Shown here: in pieces, positions 24,346 to 36,888 of the stretch | How positions within the stretch are numbered: the first letter of the stretch is position 1 | How the letters are laid out: the number at the start of each line of letters is the position of its first letter | Assembly (NCBI GenBank): GCA_015847255.1 | Contig: JADLZK010009304.1 | Coordinates: 1-64,000 of the forward strand | Length of the DNA: 64,000 nucleotides | Reading direction: 5' to 3' | From: Hyparrhenia diplandra | Lineage: Eukaryota > Streptophyta > Magnoliopsida > Poales > Poaceae | Made by a program: the position numbers and the translations under genes | Notes under the pieces: model-generated | The model's input: only the letters and a program-made list of their open reading frames with translations | Database searches by the model: none | Told to the model about the DNA's origin: nothing

Positions 24346-25981
24346 GACTGTCCACAATGTTGTGGTGCTGAAAAACAAATTTAGACAGCCACGTATAGTG
24401 ATGCCTCGTCTCCAACGATTCACACAACATGGGCACCGGCGCTTCACTGAGCATGGACCCAACATATCTGAGACTTTGCCCTTCGTCTCTCGGCCGAACT
24501 CCACCCAAATCCCCTCCATCTCCATGTAGGGCAAGGCACGGCGAGGCCGAAGAGCACCCTCACCGCGGGCTCATTCCATGGTTGTCACAGTGCCTGCAAG
24601 ATCCGATGGGGCCGCGCTTACGAGCTATGGACGGGCCGCGCTTACGAGCTATGGACAGGCCGCCGCCGCCGCCGTAGGACAGGCTGCCATGGGTACGCGC
24701 CAAGCTCTAGCGGAGCCATGGCCACCACCACAGGACAGGCCGCCACCGTCCGCTCATGCCTCGACCTTGGCACCCTAGGCCGAGCGTGCCCAAATGCGCG
24801 GGGGAAGTTGGACCGGCTTTTCCCGTGGAGAAATTTTACCGCACCCATCGCGACGCGCATGGATGTCCCGGGAGGGTTCGGGGGAGGTCGATGGGAGGGC
24901 GGTGGAAGGGGCGACCTGGCGAGGGCCTTCCGGCGGCGTTTGGCCACGAGCGCGGACATGATTCGCAGATGACAGTAGCGGTCCGCCGAGAATACTATTT
25001 TTATTGTTTCGCGGAGGAGAACCTACTTGAGCTGATGCCTACTTTTTTCTTCAACTTGGCAACGCACGCAATGGCAAGCATCGGTGCTGAAGTAGGGAGA
25101 GATGATTTCAAAGACCGACATTTTCCAAGGTTGTGGACAGTATAAGACTATCTCCAATAGCTGTCATGCAAATATGAGACCCATTCGGTGGTATAGGTGA
25201 CACATGTGAGATGGGTCATATACCTAAAAGGTCTCCCGTTCCAACAACCAACCCAAAAATGGCATATTCTTCCACCTCCTTTGCCGCTTCGCCTTCCCTC
25301 GGCGTAGAAGCCCACCGCCGCTAGCTAGATCCCGCCGCAGCCCCGTCCAATCACCACCTTCGCCTCCGCCCGCCCGCCATTGTTAGGCGACGGGCCCACC
25401 TCACCGCCGCCCTCTACGCCGCAGGCGAGGTCCCTCCTCGTGTGGCCTTCCGGTTCCCGCCCGGGCGCCGTCCAACCACCTCCACTCGCCTCGCCGTCAT
25501 CATGTCGGCCTCCCTCCCCGCCTCGCCATCGCCGGACGTTAGACCCACCTCACTTCATGCCCCCCCGCACGGGTCGACGAGGCCCCTCCCCTGCGCGACC
25601 GATGAGGTGCTCCCACAGTGAGCTCGCCTCACCGAGCCGGCCAAGCCCCGCCATGTCATCGTGGGCCCACCCTGCTCTCGCCAAAGAATTCGTCAAGGAG
25701 GATGAGCATTTTGAGTTCCCACGTGGCTCATATACAAAATGGGGGAGTCGTATGTGTCTTCTGTTGGAGCCTGGATTTGGATAGGCAAACCACGATTGGA
25801 CAACACACTTTGGGTTTGGGTCTTGTTTTGGGTGAGCCGTTGGATATAGTCTAAGTCTGCCTCTCATCCCAAGTTTCTTGAGAATATGTAGTCTGTCCGC
25901 TGCCCCAGGCCCTCCGCTGATGCTTGCGGTCACGTCCGGGATGAATGGATGCCCATATGTTATATCATTACAAATAAATAG
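24346..25981. other. GC-rich intergenic region, no gene recognised
   Basis: Includes an 11-bp inverted pair (ACTGTCCACAA at 24347-24357 and its complement at 25131-25141) that could mark another small TIR element, but without a matching TSD. Open frames up to 134 aa are compositional. Confidence 0.35.
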
Positions 25982-25983
25982 TA

Positions 25984-26166
25984 CTCTCTCTTTCCCAAGA
26001 TATAAGGCATAACTACTTTTTATTCTTGCCCCATGATATAAGGCGTGCTCTCTCTAGAGACACATATATCGATACAAACAGTACTAGTGTTAAGAGAGAG
26101 AATTAAATGTGTTTCTTGGTCTTTGAACCCGAGGTAGTTACGCCTTATATCCCGGGACAGAGGGAG
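25984..26166. mobile_element. Stowaway-type MITE
   Basis: 183 bp. The left end CTCTCTCTTTCCCAAGATAT and the right end (complement of ATATCCCGGGACAGAGGGAG) pair, and TA flanks both sides (25982-25983 and 26167-26168). Both TIRs continue into a shared TATAAGGC. Confidence 0.8.
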
Positions 26167-26749
26167 TAGTTGACAATTCTATTTCCACATTCGAGGCCTA
26201 ATGGAGCCGCCTACACTTGAGGGTTCATTAAAGTAAAAAGGATTGCATACCCCATCAACTTAAACTTTTTTTTTGAACTTATTGGTGTGTGTGGCTACTC
26301 TATCTAATATCAAACAATGGGATGATATTGTTGTGCTGTTGTCATACTTATTTGCCTCATCAGCATTGGTCAACAGATTAATTAACATGAACTTGTTATT
26401 AGTGATGAATTGTCATGCGCATGTTTTAGGGGCTATATGTATGGCCAGATAGGACCTGGCCACTGTTGGGCGGCTGGCTGTGGTTGGCCTGGAGCCCGCA
26501 GGGGCGTCTGTTGGCGTTGGCGCAGGTAGCAGTGGCGGCTGCGAAACGGCAGAGATGGCGGCTCTGGCGTGAGATTTAAACGTGTCACTACTGTATAATA
26601 ATAAAAGTGATTAAACTTGCAATTCAATATAAAATTTGAATGTTTTTCACAGCATCCGATCCGTCGGTTGTGCTAAACAAAAAAGGACGTAAGTAAGGGC
26701 ATGAGTTACCACCCATCAAACTTTGACCGGCCATATTGATAGTGATGTT

Positions 26750-27888
26750 TCTTTTTTGATCAAACCAAAACCCGCTCCCTCCGTATCACTATTAGATGCC
26801 GTTTAAAAAAGATGTGGGCCAAACATTGAAAACATAATTATAAATAACTTTTATGTCGTTGAGTTTGGTAATGTGAAAATCAGATCAATAGATCGCCTCG
26901 AAAATTACTTTCATAAAAATATACATATATATAAGTTTTCAATAAATATTTTTATAGAAAAAAAGTTAAACTTGTGCTTTTGGTGACCGTGTCGCTGTCC
27001 TAAAAGTCTTCTAATAGTGATACGTAGGAGTATTAAACTTAAAGGTACCGTACAAAGACCAGAACAAAATATAGGTATAGGAGACAGGTGTCCAAACCTT
27101 TTAGCACACAGGGACCTAGAAAGAAACAAAATTGCAAACAAGTCCTTAGATCCTATGTCCGCCATGGTCGCCTGCAGACGCCCACCGCCGCTTGTCGCAT
27201 TTGGCCGATACTAGACGCCATCTTCCCCAAGTCCGAGAGAGCTCCATCGCCGGAAGCTTTTGAAAGAGCCGAAATAGGTACTCACACCTAAGCACAAGAT
27301 GAATCGCCATTGAAGCGCCCATCGGCCGCGAGGGTCGCGGCTCCCCAACTTCGCTCGGCCTTGATTGAAGCTCGCCATCAACGACGTCCGCCCGCGACGG
27401 GAAATCAGGATCGACACGTCATCCGCAACACCACAAGACCCACGAATTCCTCTCCATCCGGGGAAACCAAACGGCGACAACCACCTTACCTCGGGCGAAC
27501 ACCGAAGGGGTTGGCCACCAACGATCGACTCCTGTACGGGGGCTCATCACGGGGAGCACCACCTCCACGGGCTCGTCGTCGTCGCGGGAGTGGAACGCCA
27601 ACGGGGTGAGGAAGGGTCCGAGAGGACCTTATTCCGCTATGATGCCGCCATCATCGCCTCGCCCATTTGCCAAGAACCTAACCCTAGCGAACCTAGGACC
27701 TACTCTACCGGCGGCAAGAGCCCGGTGGTCTCCGCCCCCTCGGGACGCCCCATAGGCCATCGGAGGCAGAAGGGACCACCAGCCCAGCCGGCGGCGACCG
27801 AAGGAGCTTTTTCGCCTCTCTCAACTGTAGATGGGATGGAGCCTTCAAGAGAGACCGGAACCCGTAATCCCTCCCTCACATGTTGCTA
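26750..27888 (-). mobile_element. Candidate non-LTR retroposon, minus strand
   Basis: The 18-mer ATATTGATAGTGATGTTT occurs at 26732-26749 and 27889-27906, bracketing 1.14 kb. A T-run (CTTTTTT) sits just inside the left copy, as expected for a minus-strand A-tail. The right two thirds are GC-rich, with broken open frames up to 183 aa that I cannot assign. The left part is occupied by a MITE. This reads as a 5'-truncated or non-autonomous LINE-type insertion. Confidence 0.5.
26775..27030. mobile_element. Stowaway-like MITE
   Basis: The left end CTCCCTCCGTATCACTATTAG pairs with the right end CTAATAGTGATACGTAGGAG over about 20 bp. TA follows on the right, but the left neighbour is CG, so the TSD has decayed or the left boundary is offset. 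Confidence 0.65.
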
Positions 27889-28181
27889 TATTGATAGTGA
27901 TGTTTTGCTAGTATAGTAGTCAAAAATTCATTTCTATGGTGCGATTTTATGACTTTACAAGGGTATGATTTTTTCAACGATTCTGTTATGATTTTACTAT
28001 TCTAATATTATGATGTTACTACGATTTGTGATTCTACTATTATTGGATATTTGATCCCATTATTCAAGGTCAGGATTTTTTCAACGATTTCGAGGTATTG
28101 CCCATCGACATGTTCTCATGTGGTGTATATTCTATTTGGGAGCACATGAACTTTGGAATTTATTAGTGAAATTACTCGGAG

Positions 28182-30904
28182 GGAAGAACACAGGGGACAT
28201 GCGGCCTCCCGACGCCCTCGAAGCCGGCCCGTTGGCGGCGGCGCCGCCCGTCCGCCACCGTCAACCTAAGCCCAGCCACCTCCCCTCCCCGGCGTAGATC
28301 CGAGTTCCACACCACCGATCTACCTCTCCATGGTGCGGCGGGGGCTCTCCGGCTCTCTCGGGATGGATTCCGCCCGCTGCTGCCCTCGCGTGCAGATGGG
28401 CGCGCCCTGCTCCCGTCCCGCGCAGCGGTGCGGGCGCTTCGACCCGGCATGCGCGCCGCCGAACGGGGGCCCGCCCGGTGACCTCGCGCCGCCCGCGGCG
28501 GGTTCGCGGGGGACAGCCGAGGCCGTGTCGCCGCTTTTTGTCCGGGCGGCGCTGCGCCGCGCTTGCCGTCTCCGCCAACACCGGGTCGCGGCCGGGACGC
28601 CGTCAGATTCGCGCTTCGCGAGAGGTGATCGCTCGCCGCTGCAGCCGGGCCGGCTATTCGCTTGCCGGACGGCCCCGAGACGCTTGATCCCAAAGCGCTA
28701 CCACCGCCGCCGGACTCTTGACCACCGAGAGCCCGCCGAAGACGGGGCCCTCCACCTCGACGCCGCGGCGTCCCTCATCCTCCCGCTCCGTCGCGGGGAG
28801 GCCCGTGTGCCGCCTCATCCCGGGTCCAGGTGGGGCAGTCAACACTGCCCTCATCTTCTCCCCTCCCGGCCCAGCGTTGGACGCCCGCACTAACGGCATG
28901 TGCGCCGCCTCCCCGTCGCCGGGTCCCGCATCGGCCCCTTTGATGCCGCCTCCCGACCTTGTCCGCTTGTCGGACCGGCCGAGCACAACGTCGCCCTTGC
29001 TCGGGCTCGTCCCTCTATCCGCGTCTGGGAGGTCGAAGAGGGCGAGTTGATGGATGGAGAACCGACGCTCCTTCCTCGACCTCGGCCTCCACCGGCAAGG
29101 GCCTCTCCATCGAGGCTCGCCCCTTCTTCCCCTCCTCCGTCGGCAGGACCAAGGAGGCCGCGGGTCGATGTCCCCATGTCCGATCTGCTCCGACGACGAG
29201 TTTGAGAAGCCGACCACCGCCGCCGACTTCCCGCCTCCTCCATCGCCACATGGCCATGGGGCACCGGTCCTCCGCTATGAGGCCATCCGCTTCCCCGCCC
29301 CGTCTTCTACACGCGGGGCCGGGGCGACGTGTCGGCCACTTTGGGGTGTGGCTTCCGGATCCGCCAATGGAGTTCTGGCGGTGGTACCACCGCCCAAGCC
29401 GTCAAGAAGAAGCGCAGCGGCCGCCCCGCCCCGCGGCAACCGCGTCCCGTCCACAGCGCCATTTTTGGCACGCAAAGATCACGGTCGCAAGGTGGCGTGA
29501 CGCCGCCCCCGCCCCACCTCCGTCCGCCCCACCGCCGCGCTCCTTTCCACCGTCACGGCCCGGCGGAGGTCCTCCCCCGCCGCGCAGCCGCGATGCGCTG
29601 GCTCCACCATCGCTCACCGCCCGAGGCCCGCTCCGCCGACGAAGGCGGGCCGCTTCAACCGGGCTCCTCCGACAAGCATGTACATGCGCTTTGCACCTTC
29701 CCCGTGCCGCCTCCGCCGCTGCCGCGAGGGGCATCGGGCGCTGGCCGCTCGCTGATGGGGCCGAGGCACGGCCAGGCGTCACCGGTCATCCGCGAGTGGT
29801 GTTCGCCATCCCGCCGGCCTCCACCACCACGGCCCTCACCACCCGATCGACGGCAACGGTGTTTCGCCCCATCCGCGCCGCCACGCCGCCACCGCCGGGG
29901 AGCCTACATCGGGCGCCCAACACCATCTACCGGTGATGCGCCGGGTGGGCCCCACCGGTGGCATTTGCCCGTCGCCCCCGCCAAGAGCCGGCGAGGCTGC
30001 GGTGTCCCCCCCTTCGGTGGACCCTACGCCGGATGAACTCGCGGCTTCCTCCGTCGCGCGCCCGCCTCTCGGAGGTGCCCGATGAGGTCGCCGCGACGCT
30101 CCTTCTACGCCCCATCGCCACTGCGCCCGGGATTCGGCCGACGACCGGTGGGCCGACTTGGTTAGACCGAGCTTGCCGTCCCACTAGTCACCGTCGTGTC
30201 GTCGACGCCGCACCAGTAGCCCCCGTGACCTGCCGTTCGGGAGTTAAGGAGCCGATCGCGCCGCAACCCGAGGTCGGGTTGACCTCCCGGTCACCGACGC
30301 TTGTGGCACCGATGCTCGTGGCGACGAAGATGGGTGCACCGCACACTCTTCCAACTCGGGTGCTCGTGCCGTCTGGCTGGACAGTTCATAGCCGCTCTGC
30401 AGGCCGTTGAGCCTTCCATACTCTCCACGCCGGTCTTGAGGAAAACGCCCTCGCGCCAGACGCCCGCGCTTATGCCGAAACGCAGCGCACGGCTCGCCGC
30501 AAAAGAGTGGGTCTAGGCTCCATAGGCCGAGGACCGTGCAAGGGCGAGTTTTGCTCAAGAAGATGGGGATCGAGGTCGAGGCCGAGCATGAGGATGCGAT
30601 CTCCTTTGACGAGTTGCATTCTCGCCTTCACGGGGCCTCTTGCCGAGGTGAACGGGGAGGGCATGGAGCGCTTCCTTCTAGGCAAGAAGCGGCGCCGGAG
30701 CGTGAGTGGATGTAGATTGTCCCCCCTGTCTAGTCGCAGAATTTGTTCATCATGTAATCGCCAAGTTTATTTCCAGCAGATAGGTTGTTCGTTCTCTTTT
30801 CGTTTGTTTTGATGTCCACTCGGCATCATGAACTCTATTTGTATTTGGATTTGGTTTTCCTCCTCTTAATGAAATACGGGTGAATGGCCCGGGTCGAGAA
30901 AAAA
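28182..30904 (+). mobile_element. Non-autonomous LINE-like element with ORF1-type gene only
   Basis: A 13-bp TSD with one mismatch, AAATTACTC(G/A)GAG, flanks it (28169-28181 and 30905-30917), and the 3' end is an A-run after GGGTCGAG. The 2.7 kb is extremely GC-rich with overlapping frame-broken ORFs. Near the 3' end a readable segment contains a KRSARLAAK peptide and, after a frame change, EVNGEGMERFLLGKKRRR; the basic SARLAAK motif resembles the C-terminal part of ORF1-like proteins of grass LINEs (from general knowledge, not a search). No endonuclease or reverse transcriptase is present, so it must have been moved in trans. A 3' relative lies at 2386-3008. Confidence 0.55.
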
Positions 30905-30917
30905 AAATTACTCAGAG

Positions 30918-31748
30918 ACCATTTTCTCAGTTCGCACATAACCCCTTCCCCTCTTCAAAATTATGTTATGTTTAATCTTCGATGGATATATTTCACTCCT
31001 AATTTATCTACAGTATTTTATTAAAATCTTTAAAATTTATGAGATTTTACAATTGCAAACTATGCACATCGATCATGGATTGTTGCCTCTATATGTAAAA
31101 TAAATATTTTTCGCTCATTGCTCAATTTTTTTTCGTTTGAAAAAAATCCGTTAAACTAAATAATTTAAATTTCCTATCATTTTTAGGTTTATAAGATAAT
31201 ATGACCAAAAATTGTATTTTACTCCCAAAGAGTCCGAGAACGTAGTGAAAGAGATGACTCTTGGCGCGAGGTCCATTGTCCATATCAGTTCAGTCCTCCC
31301 ACAATGTACAACCATAAGCTCTCTGGAGCTATATCCATGATTTACCCATCTCGGAAAGTAAAACACTGCACTCCGATAGCTCCATGTTGCGTAGCCCAAA
31401 CCTTACCTGCAGTACCAGGTAGCGGTTTGCCCCCATCACAGACGACGCCTGCCGCGACCGCGACACTGGCTCGCTGACTCGCTCGCGCACGGACACTTAT
31501 CTTGGGTCGACAAAGTCGCGCGCGCGCGCACGCTGAGACGCAGTGGTCTACGGGCGACTTATATAAAAACTGTGCATACGTACGAGGCCCACCAACGGGA
31601 AGGAAACCACACGCAGCTGAGCTGAGCGGCGACGACAACCAGCAACGTGACAACGCAATCCAAACAAGCGAGCCCGTCATTTTGCGCATCGAATTTGCCC
31701 AGCCAAAGATTCCACCCCCGTTGCCACCGATCCTACGGCGCGCGGGGC
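30918..31748. other. Upstream region of CCD8
   Basis: AT-rich DNA up to about 31400, then the GC-richer proximal promoter. Nothing coding is recognised. Confidence 0.4.
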
Positions 31749-31758
31749 TATATATAAG
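31749..31758 (+). promoter_or_regulatory. TATA box of the CCD8 gene
   Basis: TATATATAAG in a GC-rich surrounding, about 170 bp before the chosen CCD8 start codon. It fits a focused core promoter with a leader of roughly 140 nt. Inferred from position and motif only. Confidence 0.7.
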
Positions 31759-31929
31759 GCCTTGACCGGGGCTCGTCCCAAACCAAACCAAATCTTGCCA
31801 GAGTACACAGCTCTCTCCTCGGCTAGCTTTACCTAGCTAGCGAGCAGCTGTAACATCCTCTCCGGCCTTTCCCTTGTTAGCCCCGCCTGGTACTGCAACC
31901 CCTAGCTAGCTAGAGCTAGCATTTTCGTC

Positions 31930-34900
31930 ATGTCTCCCACTATGGCTTCGTCGTCCTTCTGCGTATTTGCAGCCATGTCTGGCGCCACCGGCAGGCCGTC
32001 GTCGTCGGCCGGTGGCTCGGCGGTGCCGGGCCGTAGTCTATCCACCACACAGGGGGGCAAGGCAAAGCGGGCCGTGGTGCAGCCTCTCGCGGCTAGCGCC
32101 GTGACGGAGACACCGACGCCGGCCATAGCTCCGGCCCCGCCGACCCCCTCGGCCCGCCGTCGACGCCCCGCGCCGCCGTGGGGGCCGCAGCGGCACCGGC
32201 GAGCACGCGGCGTGGAAGAGCATCCCGCAGGAGAGGTGGGAGGGGGCGCTGGAGCTGGAGGGAGAGCTGCCGCTCTGGCTGGTGGGTACCACTACGACGT
32301 ACTATTCATTTGGCTGTGGTTGATCATGCATCTCTGACTGCTTTAATTTGTTTTTCCGAAAGAGTTGATCGACATCACTTTTGTGCAAACTAACTAGTTC
32401 TTTTGAGGATTCTTGAAGTGACCATAACCTCTCCCATTTTACAACTTTTTTTCCAGTGTTCTGAGCTAAGGTTAGCCATGCTTTTTTTCTTCTTAGAGAA
32501 TCTGAATCTTTTCCGTTACTTTGGTTCAAAGACTCGCCCGTGTTTCTACAAATTGACACTTTTTAAGATCACATCTAATATATTTATACAGGCAAAGGTG
32601 GTAAGCATATCTTCCTCAACCAAAAAAGAAACAGAGTTGGCATAAGCACTTTTAGACCAGATCATATACTGCTGAATAATAACAAAATAATTTTTTGAAT
32701 TAACCTGACCTTCAATAATTCAATAGTAGAAGCAGCATCCCAATTATCTAGCTAGTGCAGGAAACACCAAACACCTGTGCACTCAGAAAGCTAAACTAAA
32801 GCACATATACGCAGCAAAAGTATTTAGGGTATGTACATGCATCTTTTTGAGCGAAATAACCTAGCATCAGGGCAGGAACAGTAATATAATATTATTAGGG
32901 CAAACTTGGCAGTTTTCATTGGATGAGCTGTTGGAGAAGCACTTGCCCATGTAGTAGTAGCAGAGATCATCATGCATATCGATGAACCCGAGGGCGACAC
33001 ACGACTTACCCTACGCAAGTCCTATCGAAAAGGAGAGCGAGAGGGATGGCATTTTGGCACGCACGATGCTTGCGGGGAACAAAACATATATACCAAGATT
33101 CTCTGTTGTTTTTACTCATGGCAGCGGCGACAATGGAGTCGCTGTCTTGTGATCATTGCAGTTTATATTTGTTTGCTCTCTCCCCTGCAACATATACATA
33201 TACTTTGAGAAAAGGGCTGCGGCACGCAGCCACAAAAACCTTGTTGCTGTCCCCTAACCACAACTGCACAAGCGATGAGACCACTGTTCGTCCTAATTTG
33301 TTAATCATTCTTCCTATGACTCCATTTGACTCTACGTGCGTGTGCGAAAGTGACCTGCAGAGATGAAAGCCGTTGTACGTACGCGCAATATAATACGGCC
33401 AGTTGTGTATTGTACTAATCGTCGGTCTAATAATTGTTTAGATAGTTCTAGTTTAACTATATATGCGAACGGATGATCGATGATGATGTGGACGATGAGC
33501 TCATGATCGATGTGGATAACTTGGAAATAATTGACCTATGAATTCGCATTGCAGGATGGCACGTACCTGAGGAACGGGCCGGGCCTGTGGAACCTGGGCG
33601 ACTACGGGTTCCGGCACCTGTTCGACGGGTACGCGACGCTGGTCCGCGTGTCGTTCCGCGACGGGCACGCGGTGGGCGCGCACCGGCAGATCGAGTCGGA
33701 GGCGTACAAGGCGGCGCGCGAGCACGGCAAGGTGTGCTACCGCGAGTTCTCGGAGGTGCCCAAGCCGGAGGGTTTCCTCTCCCACGTGGGCCAGCTCGCC
33801 ACCCTCTTCTCGGGCTCCTCGCTCACCGACAACTCCAACACGGGCGTCGTGAGGCTCGGCGACGGCCGCGTGCTCTGCCTCACCGAGACCATCAAGGGCT
33901 CCATCGTGGTCGACCCGGACACGCTCGACACCCTCGGCAAGTTCGAGTACACGGACAGGCTGGGCGGCCTCATCCACTCGGCGCACCCCATCGTGACGGA
34001 CACCGAGTTCTGGACGCTCCTCCCGGACCTCATCCGCCCGGGCTACTCGGTCGTCAGGATGGACGCCGGCACCAACGAGCGGCAGTTCGTCGGCAGGGTG
34101 GACTGCCGCGGCGGGCCGGCGCCCGGCTGGGTGCACTCGTTCCCCATCACCGACCACTACGTGGTGGTGCCGGAGATGCCGCTCCGCTACTGCGCCAGGA
34201 ACCTGCTCCGCGCGGAGCCCACGCCGCTGTACAAGTTCGAGTGGCACCTCGAGTCCGGCAGCTACATGCACGTCATGTGCAAGGCCAGCGGCAGGGTCGT
34301 GGCCAGCGTCGAGGTGCCGCCCTACGTCACCTTCCACTTCATCAACGCGTACGAGGAGAAGGACGACGAGGGCCGCGTCACGGCGATCGTCGCCGACTGC
34401 TGCGAGCACAACGCCAACACCACCATCCTTGACAACCTCCGGCTCCAGAACCTCCGGTCGTTCACGGGGCCAGGACGTCCTGCCCGACGCCAGGTACTGT
34501 GTTGTGCTGTACCGCCCTGCTCTGCAGCTGCTGCTACTTTTATTTTGGGTTTCTTTGAGAATTTAAATGGATGTGCTAATTGGAAATGCAGGGTGGGGCG
34601 GTTCAGGATCCCGCTGGACGGGAGCCCGTTCGGCGAGCTGGAGGCGGCGCTGGACCCGGAGGAGCACGGCCGCGGGATGGACATGTGCAGCATCAACCCG
34701 GCCCACGTTGGCAAGGAGTACCGGTACGTCTACGCCTGCGGCGCCGAGCGGCCGTGCAACTTCCCCAACACCCTCACCAAGATCGACTTGGTGGAGAAGA
34801 CGGCCAAGAACTGGTACGAGGAGGGCGCTGTGCCGTCAGAGCCCTACTTCGTGGCGCGCCCCGGCGCCGTGGAGGAGGACGACGGTGAGTGTTTCGATCG

Positions 34901-35115
34901 CCGCTCGATCTGGACCTAGCTAGCTGTGGGCGTGTCAGCTAATAATATAAACTTGGGCAGGCGTCGCGATTTCGATGGTGAGCGCCAAAGACGGATCGGC
35001 CTACGCGCTGGTGCTGGACGCCAAGACGTTCCAGGAGATCGCGCGGGCCAAGTTCCCGTACGCGATGCCCTACGGCTTGCACTGCTGCTGGGTGCCTAGG
35101 ACCTCAGACGCCTAG
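31930..35115 (+). CDS. CCD8: Carotenoid cleavage dioxygenase 8 (CCD8, D10-type), two one-base frameshifts
   Basis: Plastid enzyme that converts the CCD7 product (9-cis-beta-apo-10'-carotenal) into carlactone, the strigolactone precursor controlling branching and tillering. Exons are 31930-32281, 33555-34493, 34592-34884 and 34961-35115. The N terminus is Ser/Ala-rich, as in a plastid transit peptide. Conserved blocks are DGTYLRNGPG, the iron-site histidine regions HSAHPIVT, GWVHSFP and TFHFINAYEE, and the C-terminal LHCCWVPR. Two defects are visible. In exon 1 an extra C in the run 32144-32148 separates the transit peptide from WKSIPQERWEG. In exon 2 an extra G at 34466-34469 puts QDVLPDAR out of frame. 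Without them the CDS is 1737 nt (578 residues), close to rice D10. The exon structure and the conserved core make CCD8 firm. Confidence 0.94.
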
Positions 35116-36351
35116 CACCAGCAGCATCTCCACAGCGTGTGCCGACTCGCCAGACATGGGCATATAATAACTACAGAAAGATGCCTGCTGGTATCCTGGC
35201 CTTCTCGATCGGCTCGGCTCAATGGGAAGAAAAGGTATACATACATACATACACGTCGCAGTGATGTATAGGCAGATCGATATACTCCATATGTATACGT
35301 CATGTCAACATGGTCTTCGCTCAATGTGGCTGTAGCAATTACACACGTACGCCTCCTGTAATTTGTACATAGCTCGATCATGTGATCGAGCTCATAGTGT
35401 TTTGTTGTTCATTATATATGTAGACATATGTAGTATACTGTTTTGTTCGACCAAAAAAAAGACACCTAGTTCAGTGATGTTCCTTCGTCGAATATACGGT
35501 TCGTACCTCGTTATATGTATATTTCTTTTTTTCCTGAGTTAGCACGAGCTGCCGCCGTGGATGCTTTGCACGCGGGTTCAGAGTCGGCATGCTTGAGTCA
35601 TCGGCGCAGGCTAGCTGAAACATGGTGACATGACAACTCGAATGAAATGTGACTGAAATCTTAGCATCGAGGATTCATTGCTTTCTGCAATCTCTGTAAT
35701 AATTGGCTGTGTACGTCCACGGACGTAGAGGCCGGATGTTTTCATCCTTTATCTAAAAAAAACTACAATCTCAAACTAGTTCAGTTTCGTCTACAGCTAA
35801 AGAAGAGGGGTTGGCACTTTTGCCCTTTCAACTAATTCATCTCGGACTCGAGCATCTAAGATCTACACACAAAATTGTCTACACTACGCCGAGGAATTTC
35901 CCAGTCTACTCTTCTTCCATGTCATCATCTTCCTGGTCATCCTCTCCATGTCATCATTGTCCAGGTCATCCTCCATCAATCTCATCTTCTTCTCGTGTGT
36001 GCTGCCCCGCCGTTGATAGCTCATAGGAACCCGGATCAAGATGTCAAACTTATGCCCCCGGCTCTGCATTCACCGGCCCACCGCTCATGTCGACCTTGTA
36101 GGTCGGGTTCATCTTTGTTGGGAGAAGCGCCTATGGACACCGTGGAGTTTTCATCTATCTCTTCCTTGATCAACATCTTGGACAACTCTGTCACTACTCT
36201 CTTCTCAATCCATCTCCCGATAGGCCCGGCGCCATAGACCTATTGAACCACAAAGAATGAGCAAGAATCGAATCCATGAGGGTAGCAAAATCCGGGAAAA
36301 TAGTGCAATATGACCACTAAATTGTTTACAATGATGTGTTCGTGATACCGG
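35116..36351. other. CCD8 3' flank and copia pre-insertion DNA
   Basis: Contains a short CATA tandem (about 35236-35253) and a TCATC-rich low-complexity stretch (about 35918-36000) whose minus strand reads as an acidic and Met-rich peptide without recognisable family. The last five bases, ACCGG, are the copia TSD. Confidence 0.4.
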
Positions 36352-36773
36352 TGTAGAACTCAATCCCGTGCACAAGTTATCAACATGATGTAAATAAGTT
36401 AGTTGCATTTGGCATGTTTACATTCGATTAAGATAGCTAGCTGCATATCTAGTTAGAGGTGCCAGGCGCCGAGCCGCTTGCGCTCACGGTAAAGCGGCGT
36501 AGTTATCCCGCCCGCATAGGAAACGTAATCGCGACTTGGCGCGGGCATGGCGCAAAGATGCGCGTGTGTGGCGGGGGGGTTCGATCTCAAGATCGTGTAA
36601 CACCCGAGTCTATAAATAATGAAGAGCAACAGAAAGGCCGCGACCCCGAGCGGCGGAAATATCTCTTATTCTGTTGTGTTTTGTTCTCGAAATAAAAACC
36701 TAGAGAGAGCCGAGAGTCCGTCGGCCGCGGGTCGATCGCCGCCGAGCTTGCCATTCTCGCAACCGCGCCAACA
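36352..36773 (+). repeat. 5' LTR of the copia element
   Basis: 422 bp, TG...CA bounded. Differs from the 3' LTR by substitutions and many one- to few-base indels, concentrated in the GC-rich middle (about 36465-36590). Confidence 0.9.
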
Positions 36774-36775
36774 CG

Positions 36776-36786
36776 TGGTATCGAGC
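36776..36786 (+). other. Primer binding site (initiator tRNA-Met type)
   Basis: TGGTATCGAGC, two bases after the 5' LTR, matches the copia PBS consensus TGGTATCAGAGC with a deletion. It is where reverse transcription is primed in this group. Confidence 0.8.
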
Positions 36787-36888
36787 GAAGCGGGGGGTGT
36801 TTCCGGCGAGGAGGAGTCACGGCGGTGTGCAACGCCGCGTGAAGAAGGTCGCATTTGTCGTAGAGGAAGAACCGCATCGATCTAGGAG

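Noticed and set aside
24347..25141. Inverted pair ACTGTCCACAA as ends of a transposon
   Set aside because: Only 11 bp pair and the flanks show no duplication of any usual size.
33501..34409. 302-aa open frame antisense to CCD8 exon 2
   Set aside because: A codon-bias shadow of the GC-rich exon; the opposite strand has the conserved dioxygenase blocks.
35884..36069. Minus-strand Met/Asp-rich 61-aa frame
   Set aside because: Arises from a TCATC low-complexity stretch.
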